A DNA stretch of 35,875 bases from Peptococcaceae bacterium (GTDB lineage: Bacteria > Bacillota > Peptococcia > Peptococcales > Peptococcaceae). Numbering within the stretch: position 1 is the stretch's first letter; each line of letters begins with the position of its first letter. Positions 22,554 to 30,151 of the stretch are shown here, in pieces. Below the pieces are notes generated by a model, which did not search any database, was not told the origin of the DNA, and saw nothing but the letters and a program-made list of their open reading frames with translations. Made by a program: the position numbers and the translations under genes. The stretch is taken from assembly GCA_017547685.1 (NCBI GenBank), contig JAFYPD010000047.1, positions 1-35,875 of the forward strand. Direction: 5' to 3'.

Positions 22554-24158
22554 ATGGAAAAACACAAAAATTTAGAAAACAAAGGCATGAGCAGACGTCG
22601 TTTTCTAAGTGTTATGGCAGGGGCCGGTGTGGTCGGCGCTGCTGCAACCATGACCGGCTGCAGACCTGTCAGTGATCCAAGCGGCACGGGCTGGCTGCCA
22701 AACCAGTATCAGAACGCAAGTGCGATACCTGCGCAGGTAAAAGGCCGTGTTCCACTGGATCCATCCAACGTATCTCTGGTACGTAACGATGAAAAGTGCA
22801 TTCTGTGCGGTCAGTGTATCGAGGCATGTGAAAAGGTACAGAGCGTATTCGGCTACTATGAACTGCCGGTACATGACGACTTCATCTGTGTACATTGCGG
22901 TCAGTGTTCTCTGTGGTGTCCAACCGGTGCTATCTCTGAACGCAGCGATGTAGAAAATGTATGGAAAGCAATTCAGGATCCGCAGACAACCGTAATCGTT
23001 CAGACTGCTCCGGCAACTCGTGTAGGTATCGGTGAAGAGTTCGGCATGGGGGCAGGCGCATGGGCGGAAGGTCAGATGGTTACTGCACTGCGCGAATTAG
23101 GATTTGACGTGGTAGTAGATACCAACTTCAGTGCTGACTTAACCATTATGGAAGAAGGTTCTGAATTAGTGGAACGTGTAACAGCAGGTGGTGTACTGCC
23201 ACAGATGACATCCTGCTGTCCAGGCTGGGTTAAATTCGTGGAATATTACTATCCGGAATTGATTCCAAACCTGTCTTCGGCTCGTTCCCCAATGATGATG
23301 CATGGTTCTACCTTAAAAACCTACAATGCAGAAAAACTGGGTATTGACTACAAAAACATCGTTACCGTGGCAATTATGCCGTGTGTAGCGAAAAAATTTG
23401 AAGCAAGCCGTTCCCAGTTTGCCGGTCTGGAAGGCGGTGCCGGGAAATATTACAATGACGACACTGTAAAAGACATGGACTATGTACTGAGTGTACGTGA
23501 ACTGGCAGACATGATTCGCGGCAAACTGGGTGATATCGACTTCGCAGCTCTGCCGGAAGGTCAGTATGACCAGATTGGTTCCACTGCAGGCTTAATCTTC
23601 GGTAACACCGGCGGTGTTATGGAAGCTGCAGTACGTTCCGCTTACTATCTGATTACCAAAAATGCACCTCCAACATCTCTGTACAACCTGGAACCTGTTC
23701 GCGGGCTGGAAGGCATCAAACGTGCTTCCGTAAATGTACCGGGCGTTGGCGATGTAAAAGTAGTAGTTGCATCCGGTCTGGCAAATGCCCGTCAGCTGTG
23801 TGAAGAAATCAAAGCCGGTAAAGCAGACTTCCACTTCTTAGAAGTTATGGCCTGCCCGGGCGGCTGTATCTCTGGCGGCGGCCAGCCAAAAACTGCAGTT
23901 CCTCCGCAGGACTGGGTGCGTGAAGCGCGTACAGCAAGTATGTACAGCCACGATACGGCTGGTGTGATTAACGGTTCTGCTGCTGGTGCCGGTCAGAAGG
24001 AAACAGCAAAAGGTTCTCTGCGTCTGAGCCATGAAAACCCTCAGATTGCTGAAATCTATGCAGATTTCCTGGAAAAACCGCTGAGCCATCTGGCACATGA
24101 CCTGTGTCATACCCATTACGAAGACAGATCTGGTTCCTTAACCAGAAAAGAAGTGTAA
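22554..24158 (+). CDS. Tat-exported [FeFe] hydrogenase, catalytic subunit with fused small-subunit domain
   Basis: This is a 534-residue [FeFe] hydrogenase. A twin-arginine signal SRRRFL (13-18) is followed by a hydrophobic stretch and a lipobox-like MTGC (33-36), so it is exported folded, perhaps lipid-anchored. Two 4Fe-4S clusters follow (C82-C85-C88-C92 and C112-C115-C118-C122), then the H-cluster motifs L1 TSCCPGW (219-225), L2 MPCVAKKFEA (275-284) and L3 'EVMACPGGCISGGGQP' (430-445). The C-terminal 'ENPQIAEIYADFLEKPLSHLAHDLCHTHY' is the small-subunit domain. ATG 22554 (GAGGTG upstream) is the start. It oxidises or makes H2 outside the membrane. No maturase genes (HydE, F, G) are in the window. 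Confidence 0.93.
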   Translation: MEKHKNLENKGMSRRRFLSVMAGAGVVGAAATMTGCRPVSDPSGTGWLPNQYQNASAIPAQVKGRVPLDPSNVSLVRNDEKCILCGQCIEACEKVQSVFGYYELPVHDDFICVHCGQCSLWCPTGAISERSDVENVWKAIQDPQTTVIVQTAPATRVGIGEEFGMGAGAWAEGQMVTALRELGFDVVVDTNFSADLTIMEEGSELVERVTAGGVLPQMTSCCPGWVKFVEYYYPELIPNLSSARSPMMMHGSTLKTYNAEKLGIDYKNIVTVAIMPCVAKKFEASRSQFAGLEGGAGKYYNDDTVKDMDYVLSVRELADMIRGKLGDIDFAALPEGQYDQIGSTAGLIFGNTGGVMEAAVRSAYYLITKNAPPTSLYNLEPVRGLEGIKRASVNVPGVGDVKVVVASGLANARQLCEEIKAGKADFHFLEVMACPGGCISGGGQPKTAVPPQDWVREARTASMYSHDTAGVINGSAAGAGQKETAKGSLRLSHENPQIAEIYADFLEKPLSHLAHDLCHTHYEDRSGSLTRKEV

Positions 24159-24176
24159 GAAGGGGAGGTATGAATA

Positions 24177-25004
24177 ATGGCTAATGCTGTTGTAAATCAG
24201 AAAAGTGTTCTGGTTGACCTGACAAAATGCGTAGGCTGCGGCAGTTGTACAGTTGCGTGCAAACTGTGGAATAATCAGAGTTTCCAGAACCCTCAGACAA
24301 ATGAATTTGAAAACGCTCACGGCGTAGGCGTTCAGCTGGACAGCAACACCTGGACGACCGTTGAGCATAAACAGGTAAATAAAGATGGTCAGGAAGTATG
24401 GCGTTTTGTAAAACGTCAATGCATGCACTGCCTGGAACCTGCATGTTCCTCCGTATGTTTCGCACATGCATTCCATCAGACGGAACAGGGTGCTGTACAG
24501 TATGACCCAAGCGTATGCGTAGGCTGCCGTTACTGTATGATCGCCTGTCCATTCGATATTCCGAAATATGAATGGGAAAAGGTTCTGCCATCTGTAATGA
24601 AGTGTCAGTTCTGCAGTTCCAAACTGGCAGAAGGGGAAGCACCGGCATGTGCAAGTGTATGCCCTACCGATGCATTAATGTTTGGCAATCGCGATGAAAT
24701 GCTGGCGAAAGCGCATGAAATCATCGCTAACGACAGCAGATATCTGAATCATGTATATGGGGAAAAAGAAGTTGGCGGTACCAGCTGGCTGTATATCTCC
24801 GATGTGGATTTCGGTGAACTGGGCTTCCCAACCAACCTGCCGGAAAAATCAATTCCAGACAATGTACATGGGTTTACCCGCTTTACAATTCCAATTTTTG
24901 CTGTAGGTGCTGCAGCATGGACTGGTGTAAGTCTGTATGCGAAACGTCGTCATGCAGTTGCACATGAAGGTCATCATGCTGAAGACCACAAAAGCGAAGA
25001 GTAA
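24177..25004 (+). CDS. Four-cluster ferredoxin subunit with C-terminal membrane anchor (HybA/FdnH-like)
   Basis: This 275-residue protein has 16 Cys in four groups: C18-C21-C24-C28, C82-C85-C90-C94, C114-C117-C120-C124 and C143-C146-C158-C162. They bind four 4Fe-4S clusters that form an electron wire. A single hydrophobic helix lies at about 236-256 ('FTIPIFAVGAAAWTGVSLYA'), followed by a His-rich charged tail. There is no Tat signal, so it probably leaves the cell together with the hydrogenase, as FdnH does with FdnG. GGGGAGG lies before ATG 24177, 18 bases after the hydrogenase stop, within one operon. It should take electrons between the hydrogenase and the NrfD subunit. Confidence 0.92.
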   Translation: MANAVVNQKSVLVDLTKCVGCGSCTVACKLWNNQSFQNPQTNEFENAHGVGVQLDSNTWTTVEHKQVNKDGQEVWRFVKRQCMHCLEPACSSVCFAHAFHQTEQGAVQYDPSVCVGCRYCMIACPFDIPKYEWEKVLPSVMKCQFCSSKLAEGEAPACASVCPTDALMFGNRDEMLAKAHEIIANDSRYLNHVYGEKEVGGTSWLYISDVDFGELGFPTNLPEKSIPDNVHGFTRFTIPIFAVGAAAWTGVSLYAKRRHAVAHEGHHAEDHKSEE

Positions 25005-25022
25005 GAAAGGGAGGTCGTCAAG

Positions 25023-26225
25023 ATGAAAGAATGGGTTTTCAAAAGTCCAAGCGGTAGATGGAATTTGAGATTAACACCAATCAGACTGGGTATGATTGCA
25101 TTCCTGGCTTTCTCCCTGGTACTGATTTTAGCAAGATATTATGCAGGCCTGGGCTACTGGTCCAACCTGAATGACTACATGCCATGGGGCGCATGGATTG
25201 GCGCCGACATGAACGTAATCGCACTGGCAGGTGCTGGTTTCAGTACCGCCATTATCACACACATTTTCCACGCAGAAAAATATGACCCGGTATCCAGAAG
25301 ATGCCTGCTGCTGAGTTTCATCGGCTACGTACTGGTACTGTTAATTTTAATCGTGGAAATCGGTCGCTGGGATAACTTCTGGACACCATTTGTATCTCCT
25401 GGTGTCCACTCCCCAATGTTCGAAGTTTATATGTGTATCGTAGCTTACCTGGTATTACAGGTAATCGAGTTAATTGAAGTTGGTGCAGAAAAAGTTGCTC
25501 CAAAATTCAAGAAAAAAATGCAGCCAATCATGCAGATTGTATTTATCGCTGCATGTACTGTACCTCTGGGTCATCAGGCTTCCCTGGGTTCTCTGTACCT
25601 GGCAATGCCAGCGAAACTGGATCCAATCTGGGCTACCCAGATGATGCCTTGGTTATTTGTACTGTCCGCATTCTTCGTAGGCCCATGCGTGGCTACTGTT
25701 GAATATATCTGGACCAACAGCCGTTACAACATGAAAATTGACACAGAAATGCTGTACGGCTTAACCCGTATCTCCGCAGTTCTGATGGCTGTATACTTTG
25801 TATTAAAAACTGCTGACCTGGTAATGCGCGGTCAGTTAGGGAACGTATTTGCATTCAGTCTGGAAGGAAATATGTTCATTCTGGAAATGCTGTTACTGTG
25901 CGTTGTGCCAATCATCATCCATGTGATTCCATTCGGCAGAACCCAGGGCGGTTTACTGACATTCGGTCTGGTAGGCATGGCTGGTTTAATTCTGACCCGT
26001 CTGAACGTAGTGTTCACCGGCATGAGCGCACACATCGGTTCTCTGGGCGGCAGCTACTTCCCATCCTTCATGGAAATCGTATCTACCGTAGGTCTGTTCT
26101 TCCTGGCATTCCTGGCTTACATGTGGGTAACCGAAAACTTCCCGTTCTTCTTTGGTGTTGCCGGCGATGCAGACAAAGAAGTGGTAAACGAATCCGAAAG
26201 CGGTTTCAACCAGGCTGTTCTGTAA
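25023..26225 (+). CDS. NrfD/HybB-type membrane subunit, quinone-reactive
   Basis: This 400-residue membrane protein has about nine to ten hydrophobic helices and belongs to the NrfD/PsrC family. It starts with a short soluble segment, then 'IRLGMIAFLAFSLVLILARYYAG', and 'DYMPWGAWIGADMNVIALAGAGFSTAIITHIF' is the typical first-bundle sequence. Such subunits carry no haem; they bind quinone and take or give electrons to the ferredoxin partner. Here it would link the exported hydrogenase to menaquinone. GGGAGG before the ATG, 18 bases after the ferredoxin gene, shows a compact three-gene operon that ends at a terminator. Confidence 0.92.
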   Translation: MKEWVFKSPSGRWNLRLTPIRLGMIAFLAFSLVLILARYYAGLGYWSNLNDYMPWGAWIGADMNVIALAGAGFSTAIITHIFHAEKYDPVSRRCLLLSFIGYVLVLLILIVEIGRWDNFWTPFVSPGVHSPMFEVYMCIVAYLVLQVIELIEVGAEKVAPKFKKKMQPIMQIVFIAACTVPLGHQASLGSLYLAMPAKLDPIWATQMMPWLFVLSAFFVGPCVATVEYIWTNSRYNMKIDTEMLYGLTRISAVLMAVYFVLKTADLVMRGQLGNVFAFSLEGNMFILEMLLLCVVPIIIHVIPFGRTQGGLLTFGLVGMAGLILTRLNVVFTGMSAHIGSLGGSYFPSFMEIVSTVGLFFLAFLAYMWVTENFPFFFGVAGDADKEVVNESESGFNQAVL

Positions 26226-26245
26226 TCTGAATATTGCTTGAATTT

Positions 26246-26279
26246 ACAGCGGCTCTCCTCGTGAGGGTCGCTGTTTTTT
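26246..26279 (+). terminator. Terminator of the hydrogenase operon
   Basis: ACAGCG plus partner bases (26246-26257) pairs with GAGGGTCGCTGT (26262-26273), with two mismatches in the upper stem. It is followed by TTTTTT. It lies about 20 bases after the NrfD stop. Confidence 0.85.
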
Positions 26280-26306
26280 GGAGATTCGGAATGAAATACT
26301 ATTCGA

Positions 26307-26349
26307 GCAGCAGCGACATACCGATTGCGTGCCAGTATGTCGCTGCTGC
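26307..26349 (+). other. Perfect 15-bp hairpin in the hydrogenase/putP gap
   Basis: The arms at 26307-26321 and 26335-26349 (GCAGCAGCGACATAC and its complement) are perfect, with a 13-base loop. There is no T-tract. Together with the terminator at 26437-26481 it could mark a small RNA of about 150-180 bases, but I see no convincing promoter. Confidence 0.45.
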
Positions 26350-26436
26350 ATCTAATGGAAGGTAGGATGCATGCATGTTAATGTATCTGAAAGTGCGTAT
26401 TTTCCGTTTTAAACGTTTTCTCATACGAATATGATT

Positions 26437-26481
26437 AAAATCCCTGTCAGCGGCAGAAAAAGCCGTTAACAGGGATTTTTT
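26437..26481 (+). terminator. Second terminator in the hydrogenase/putP gap
   Basis: AATCCCTGT plus AGCGGC pairs with GCCGTTAACAGGGATT around an A-rich loop and ends in TTTTTT. The hydrogenase operon has already ended at 26279, so this one may serve a separate short transcript. Confidence 0.75.
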
Positions 26482-26548
26482 GTGCAATAAAATATTATGC
26501 ATATTAACTCGAAACAATATCAGCAGCAATCCTGTAGTAATACCTGCA

Positions 26549-26584
26549 CAAAAAATAGGACATCGAGAAAGATGTCCTATTTTA
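26549..26584 (-). terminator. Terminator of putP
   Basis: AATAGGACATC (26555-26565) pairs with GATGTCCTATT (26571-26581). Read on the minus strand the stem is followed by a T-run, just after the putP stop. Confidence 0.9.
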
Positions 26585-26595
26585 AAAAGCTGAGT

Positions 26596-28095
26596 TTAGT
26601 TTTCTCTGGAGTGTTTAACCGCTGCGTCGAATTCATCCTGCATATCTTTGGATGGTTCTTTATCCAGCAGGGAGAAGAGTACGATTGCTGCAATTGCCAG
26701 AATAAATGCAGGCAGCAGTTCGTATACGGAGAAAATGCCGCCAACGTTTGTTTTTAACCAGTAGAAAGCGACACTGCCTACGGCACCGGTGATAACGCCG
26801 GCGATAGCGCCTTTTAAGGTCATGCGTTTCCAGTACAGGCTCATCAGAACCGCTGGACCGAAGGAAGCCCCTAAACCGGCCCATGCAAAGCTTACGATAC
26901 CGAAGATGGAGCTGTTTGGATCCATACCCAGGAAGATTGCGGTGAAGGAAATCAACAGTACCGCAATACGGCTTACCATCATGGTTTCTTTCTCCGATGC
27001 GTTTTTACGAACAAGACCTTTGTACAGGTCGTTGGACAGCGCAGAAGAAGCTACCAGCAGCTGGGAGGCTGCGGTGGACATGATTGCTGCCAGAATGGCG
27101 GACATGAATACACCGGTCATGATAGGACCGAACATGGAGTTAATCAGTACCATGAAGATGGTTTCGTGCTGGCCGTCTGCCAGAGGCGCATCCAGGAACA
27201 GATGCCCCAGAGGACCAATCATAACAGCAGCAAACAGAGTAATCGTAACCCATACCATCGCAACGATGGTTGCAGGTTTGATATCTCTTGGTTTTTCAAT
27301 GGCCATAAAACGTACCAGAATATGCGGCTGACCAAAATAACCCAGACCCCATGCCATGGAGGATGCAATCAGCAGCCAGGTAACACTGGTATCGCCAGCG
27401 CTAGGGAACAGCTGCCAGCTTGCAGGGTCGATGCTTGCAAATGTGGTGCCAACACCGCCTACAGCAGATACTACTGTCATAGGAACAACCATCAGGGCGA
27501 AGAACATCAGCATCCCCTGAATGGCATCAGTGGTACATACTGCCAGGAAACCGCCCAGGAACGTGTAAGAGATGATAATCAAGCTGCCTACCAGCAAACC
27601 CTGTGTATAGGTTAAAGGGAAGATGGTAGAGAACAGTTTTGCACCGGCTACGAACATGGAGGATGTGTAAACTAAGAAGAATACAACACTTGCCACTGCG
27701 GTAGCGGTTTTCAGAATAGAAGAGTTGTCTCTGAAACGGTTCTGCAGATAGTCCGGCAGAGTTAAAGAGTTGGAAGACAGTTCTGTGAAGCTGCGTAAAC
27801 GTCTTGCAACAAATACCCAGTTTAAAAATGTACCGATCGCTAAACCGATGGCTGTCCAGCTGGCTTCTTTAAAGCCTGCCAGCGACAGATATGCCAGCCC
27901 GGGTAAGCCGGTCAGCAGCCAGCCGCTCATATCAGAAGCCTGGGCACTCAGTGCGGTTACCCAGGGACCAAGACTGCGGCCGCCTAATACATAGTCAGAT
28001 ACGGTGGTATTACGACGGGCATAGTAGAAACCAATGCCAATCATGATAACCATATAAATCGCAATGACCATAAAAATACCAAATTGACGATCCAT
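26596..28095 (-). CDS. putP: Sodium/proline symporter
   Basis: This 499-residue sodium:solute symporter has about 13 transmembrane helices and the PutP pattern. It starts 'IAIYMVIMIGIGFYYARRNTTVSDYVLGGRSLGPWVTALSAQASDMSGWLL', with the 'SAQASDMSGW' Na+ site. Later 'QAILAAIMSTAASQLLVASSALSNDLY'-like sequence forms the second Na+ contact ('STAASQLL'). It brings proline into the cell with Na+; close paralogues for related substrates cannot be excluded. GGGGGA precedes the ATG, and the gene has its own terminator. Proline uptake may serve osmotic protection or amino-acid fermentation. Confidence 0.92.
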   Translation of the reverse strand: MDRQFGIFMVIAIYMVIMIGIGFYYARRNTTVSDYVLGGRSLGPWVTALSAQASDMSGWLLTGLPGLAYLSLAGFKEASWTAIGLAIGTFLNWVFVARRLRSFTELSSNSLTLPDYLQNRFRDNSSILKTATAVASVVFFLVYTSSMFVAGAKLFSTIFPLTYTQGLLVGSLIIISYTFLGGFLAVCTTDAIQGMLMFFALMVVPMTVVSAVGGVGTTFASIDPASWQLFPSAGDTSVTWLLIASSMAWGLGYFGQPHILVRFMAIEKPRDIKPATIVAMVWVTITLFAAVMIGPLGHLFLDAPLADGQHETIFMVLINSMFGPIMTGVFMSAILAAIMSTAASQLLVASSALSNDLYKGLVRKNASEKETMMVSRIAVLLISFTAIFLGMDPNSSIFGIVSFAWAGLGASFGPAVLMSLYWKRMTLKGAIAGVITGAVGSVAFYWLKTNVGGIFSVYELLPAFILAIAAIVLFSLLDKEPSKDMQDEFDAAVKHSREN

Positions 28096-28445
28096 AATAA
28101 TCCCCCTTGTGAAAGATGAATAGTATATTGTTCCATTATCGCATAAGCTTACAGAAAAGACAATCGAGGAAACCGCCTGTAAACAGCTCTTTTATGACAA
28201 AATATTTTTATTATAAGTAATTTTTTATTATTCTGTACTTTGTATACCATAAACGAGGGGATACAGTGCATCAGTGTGTGAAATCTGTGCAGAAAGACTG
28301 CAGAAACGCTGGATTTATTAGTGACGAACAAAACAGGAACGTGTATAATAATGTACGTAAATGAAAGTTGTCTACTTGTTTTCACACTATTGTGTCAGAT
28401 ACAAGCGTATAAAAAAAGAGGAAACCGGAAACGGGGGAGTTTAAA
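28096..28445. other. Divergent putP/fumarase intergenic region
   Basis: About 350 AT-rich bases. For the fumarase side a -10 TATAAT (28344-28349) is visible with a weak -35 (GTGACG, 28321-28326) at 17 bases. No gene or RNA is recognised. The dyad at 28375-28405 is listed separately. Confidence 0.5.
28375..28405 (+). promoter_or_regulatory. Nested dyad in the fumarase leader
   Basis: CTTGT (28375-28379) with ACAAG (28401-28405) encloses ACAC-TATT-GTGT (28384-28395). The dyad lies just downstream of the likely start of transcription and 40 bases before the fumarase ATG, a suitable site for a repressor or an RNA hairpin. Confidence 0.45.
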
Positions 28446-29291
28446 ATGAAAACAATTTCTGCGCAGGAGATTACAGCAGCTGTGCGGCAGCTTTGTATGG
28501 ATGTGAACTATGATTTGCCTGCCGATGTGGAACAGGCGCTGCAGAATGGTCTGAAACGGGAGGAATCCCCATTCGGGCAGTACTGTCTGGAACAGATTCT
28601 GCAGAACTGTCAGATGGCAAGAGAGAGCCGACAGGCCATGTGTCAGGATACCGGCATTGCTGTTGTATATCTGGAAGTCGGCCAGGAGGTGCATATCACC
28701 GATGGCAGCCTGGCCGATGCAGTCAACGAAGGGGTGCGTCAGGGCTATGCAGACGGTTATCTGCGCAAGTCGGTGGTGATGGAGCCGCTGTTCGGCAGAG
28801 ATAACACTGGTGATAACACGCCGGCTGTGATTCACACCGAAATCGTGCCGGGTGACCAGCTGCGTATTATGGTAGTGCCGAAAGGTGGCGGCAGTGAAAA
28901 TATGGGTGCCGTGAAAATGCTGAAACCGGCCGACGGGCTGGAAGGCGCAAAAAAATTCATTCTGGATACCGTGCGCAATGCGGGCGGCAACCCGTGCCCG
29001 CCAATTGTGGTTGGCATTGGCGTAGGCGGCACCATGGAAAAGGCACCGATGCTGGCCAAAAAAGCGCTGACCAGAGAAATCGGCTCCCGCAATGAAAATG
29101 CACTGTATGCAGAGCTGGAAGAAGAACTGCTGACCGAAATCAATAAAACGGGCATCGGGCCGCAGGGCTTAGGCGGCCATGTCACAGCGCTGGCTGTGCA
29201 CATTGAATATTATCCAACCCACATTGCTATGCTGCCGGTGGCCGTAAACATCAACTGTCATGCGGCACGGCACAAAGAAGTTGTATTATAA
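28446..29291 (+). CDS. Class I fumarate hydratase, alpha subunit
   Basis: This 281-residue protein is the 4Fe-4S-binding half of two-subunit fumarases (also close to L(+)-tartrate dehydratase alpha). The cluster ligands are visible: Cys66 in 'MCQDTG', Cys184 in 'GNPCPP' and Cys271 in 'INCHAARH'. 'PKGGGSENMGAVKML' and 'LGGHVTALAVHIEYYPTH' are family signatures. With the beta subunit it interconverts fumarate and malate in the cytoplasm. The ATG follows a GGGGGAG site. The beta gene starts 15 bases after the stop. Because the cluster is oxygen-sensitive, this fits a strict anaerobe. Confidence 0.93.
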   Translation: MKTISAQEITAAVRQLCMDVNYDLPADVEQALQNGLKREESPFGQYCLEQILQNCQMARESRQAMCQDTGIAVVYLEVGQEVHITDGSLADAVNEGVRQGYADGYLRKSVVMEPLFGRDNTGDNTPAVIHTEIVPGDQLRIMVVPKGGGSENMGAVKMLKPADGLEGAKKFILDTVRNAGGNPCPPIVVGIGVGGTMEKAPMLAKKALTREIGSRNENALYAELEEELLTEINKTGIGPQGLGGHVTALAVHIEYYPTHIAMLPVAVNINCHAARHKEVVL

Positions 29292-29305
29292 GGAGGCTGT
29301 GCAGC

Positions 29306-29866
29306 ATGAGTGACATTAAAAAACTGACCACGCCTCTGACCGAGGAAGCCATCAAAGGGTTAAAAGCCGGTGACAGTGTGGCATTATCCGGTGTGATTTA
29401 TACAGCGCGTGATAAAGCGCATAAACGACTGGTGGAAACTCTGGCAGAAGGAAAAGAACTGCCGGTGGAACTGCAGAATCAGCTGATTTACTATGTAGGG
29501 CCGGCTCCAGCCAAACCGGGCCAGCCGATTGGCTCCTGCGGGCCAACCACCAGCAGCCGTATGGACAGCTATGCACCAGTGCTGATGCGTCAGGCCGGAT
29601 TAAAAGGCATGCTGGGCAAAGGGCCGCGCAATCAGAGCGTGGTTGATGCCATGAAAGAATGTACAGCGGTGTATCTGGCAGCCATCGGCGGGACAGGCGT
29701 ATCCATTTCCCATGCGGTGAAAAAAGCGGAAGTGATTGCTTATGAAGAACTGGGCACCGAGGCTATTCGCCGGTTAGAGGTGGAGGATCTGCCTTGTATT
29801 GTGGCGATTGATTGGGAGGGAAATAATCTGTACCAGTCAGGCATCGAACAATACAGGGAAGACTAA
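29306..29866 (+). CDS. Class I fumarate hydratase, beta subunit
   Basis: This 186-residue partner subunit has 'LSGVIYTARDKAHKRL' (28-42), 'SCGPTTSSRMD' (77-87) and 'GMLGKGPRN' (101-109), the substrate-binding and catalytic motifs of the Fumerase_C domain. It has AGGAGG ahead of the ATG and lies directly after the alpha gene in one operon. The last codons 'EDstop' fall within a long palindromic repeat that begins at 29861, so the repeat has become part of the gene end and probably the terminator. Confidence 0.93.
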   Translation: MSDIKKLTTPLTEEAIKGLKAGDSVALSGVIYTARDKAHKRLVETLAEGKELPVELQNQLIYYVGPAPAKPGQPIGSCGPTTSSRMDSYAPVLMRQAGLKGMLGKGPRNQSVVDAMKECTAVYLAAIGGTGVSISHAVKKAEVIAYEELGTEAIRRLEVEDLPCIVAIDWEGNNLYQSGIEQYRED

Positions 29867-29980
29867 TCTTTTTTGCATCTGACTGTGTTGCTTTTGAAAA
29901 AGCACGCCTCGTGTACGTCTATGTACACGTCGTCGTACTTTTTCAAAATGCGCTTTGTCAGATACAAAAAATCTTTAGTC
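29861..29980 (+). repeat. 120-nt palindromic element, copy 1 (also ends the fumarase operon)
   Basis: The element starts GACTAA and ends TTAGTC, folding into one long imperfect hairpin. Outer arms contain TTTTTTGCATCTGAC and GTCAGATACAAAAAA; inner arms TTGAAAAAG and CTTTTTCAAAA; the tip is CGTGTAC/GTACACG. It overlaps the fumarase beta stop codon. A homologous copy lies at 34805-34923 and a left half at 32249-32278. Confidence 0.85.
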
Positions 29981-30072
29981 TTCTGAGGAACGGTATAATT
30001 GTTTGGGATCATTTCCGCCTTGTTCTGTAAAAAAATCCGTCGTTCTGGATTTTACAAGGCTGCAGAATTTAT
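29981..30072 (+). other. Further hairpin between fumarase and mqo
   Basis: CCTTGT plus TAAAA and ATCC (30018-30038) pairs with GGATTTTACAAGG (30047-30059), with a small bulge. No protein is encoded. Function is unknown; with the repeats on either side it makes this gap unusually structured. Confidence 0.45.
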
Positions 30073-30097
30073 AGGGGTCGATGGCCACATCGACCCG
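30073..30097 (+). repeat. 25-nt GC-rich palindrome, copy 1
   Basis: The pattern is AGGGGTCGAT, a GGCCAC loop and ATCGACCCG: an 8-bp perfect stem with a conserved AGGGG start and CCCG end. A second 25-nt copy of the same layout lies at 32288-32312. Confidence 0.65.
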
Positions 30098-30151
30098 CTG
30101 GAATAACGATATTGTAAATTTTTGATAAATATTCAGAGAGAATGGTGACTT

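Noticed and set aside
26299..26529. 76-codon minus-strand frame between the hydrogenase operon and putP
   Set aside because: It runs through the perfect hairpin and the terminator and has no convincing ribosome site or family.
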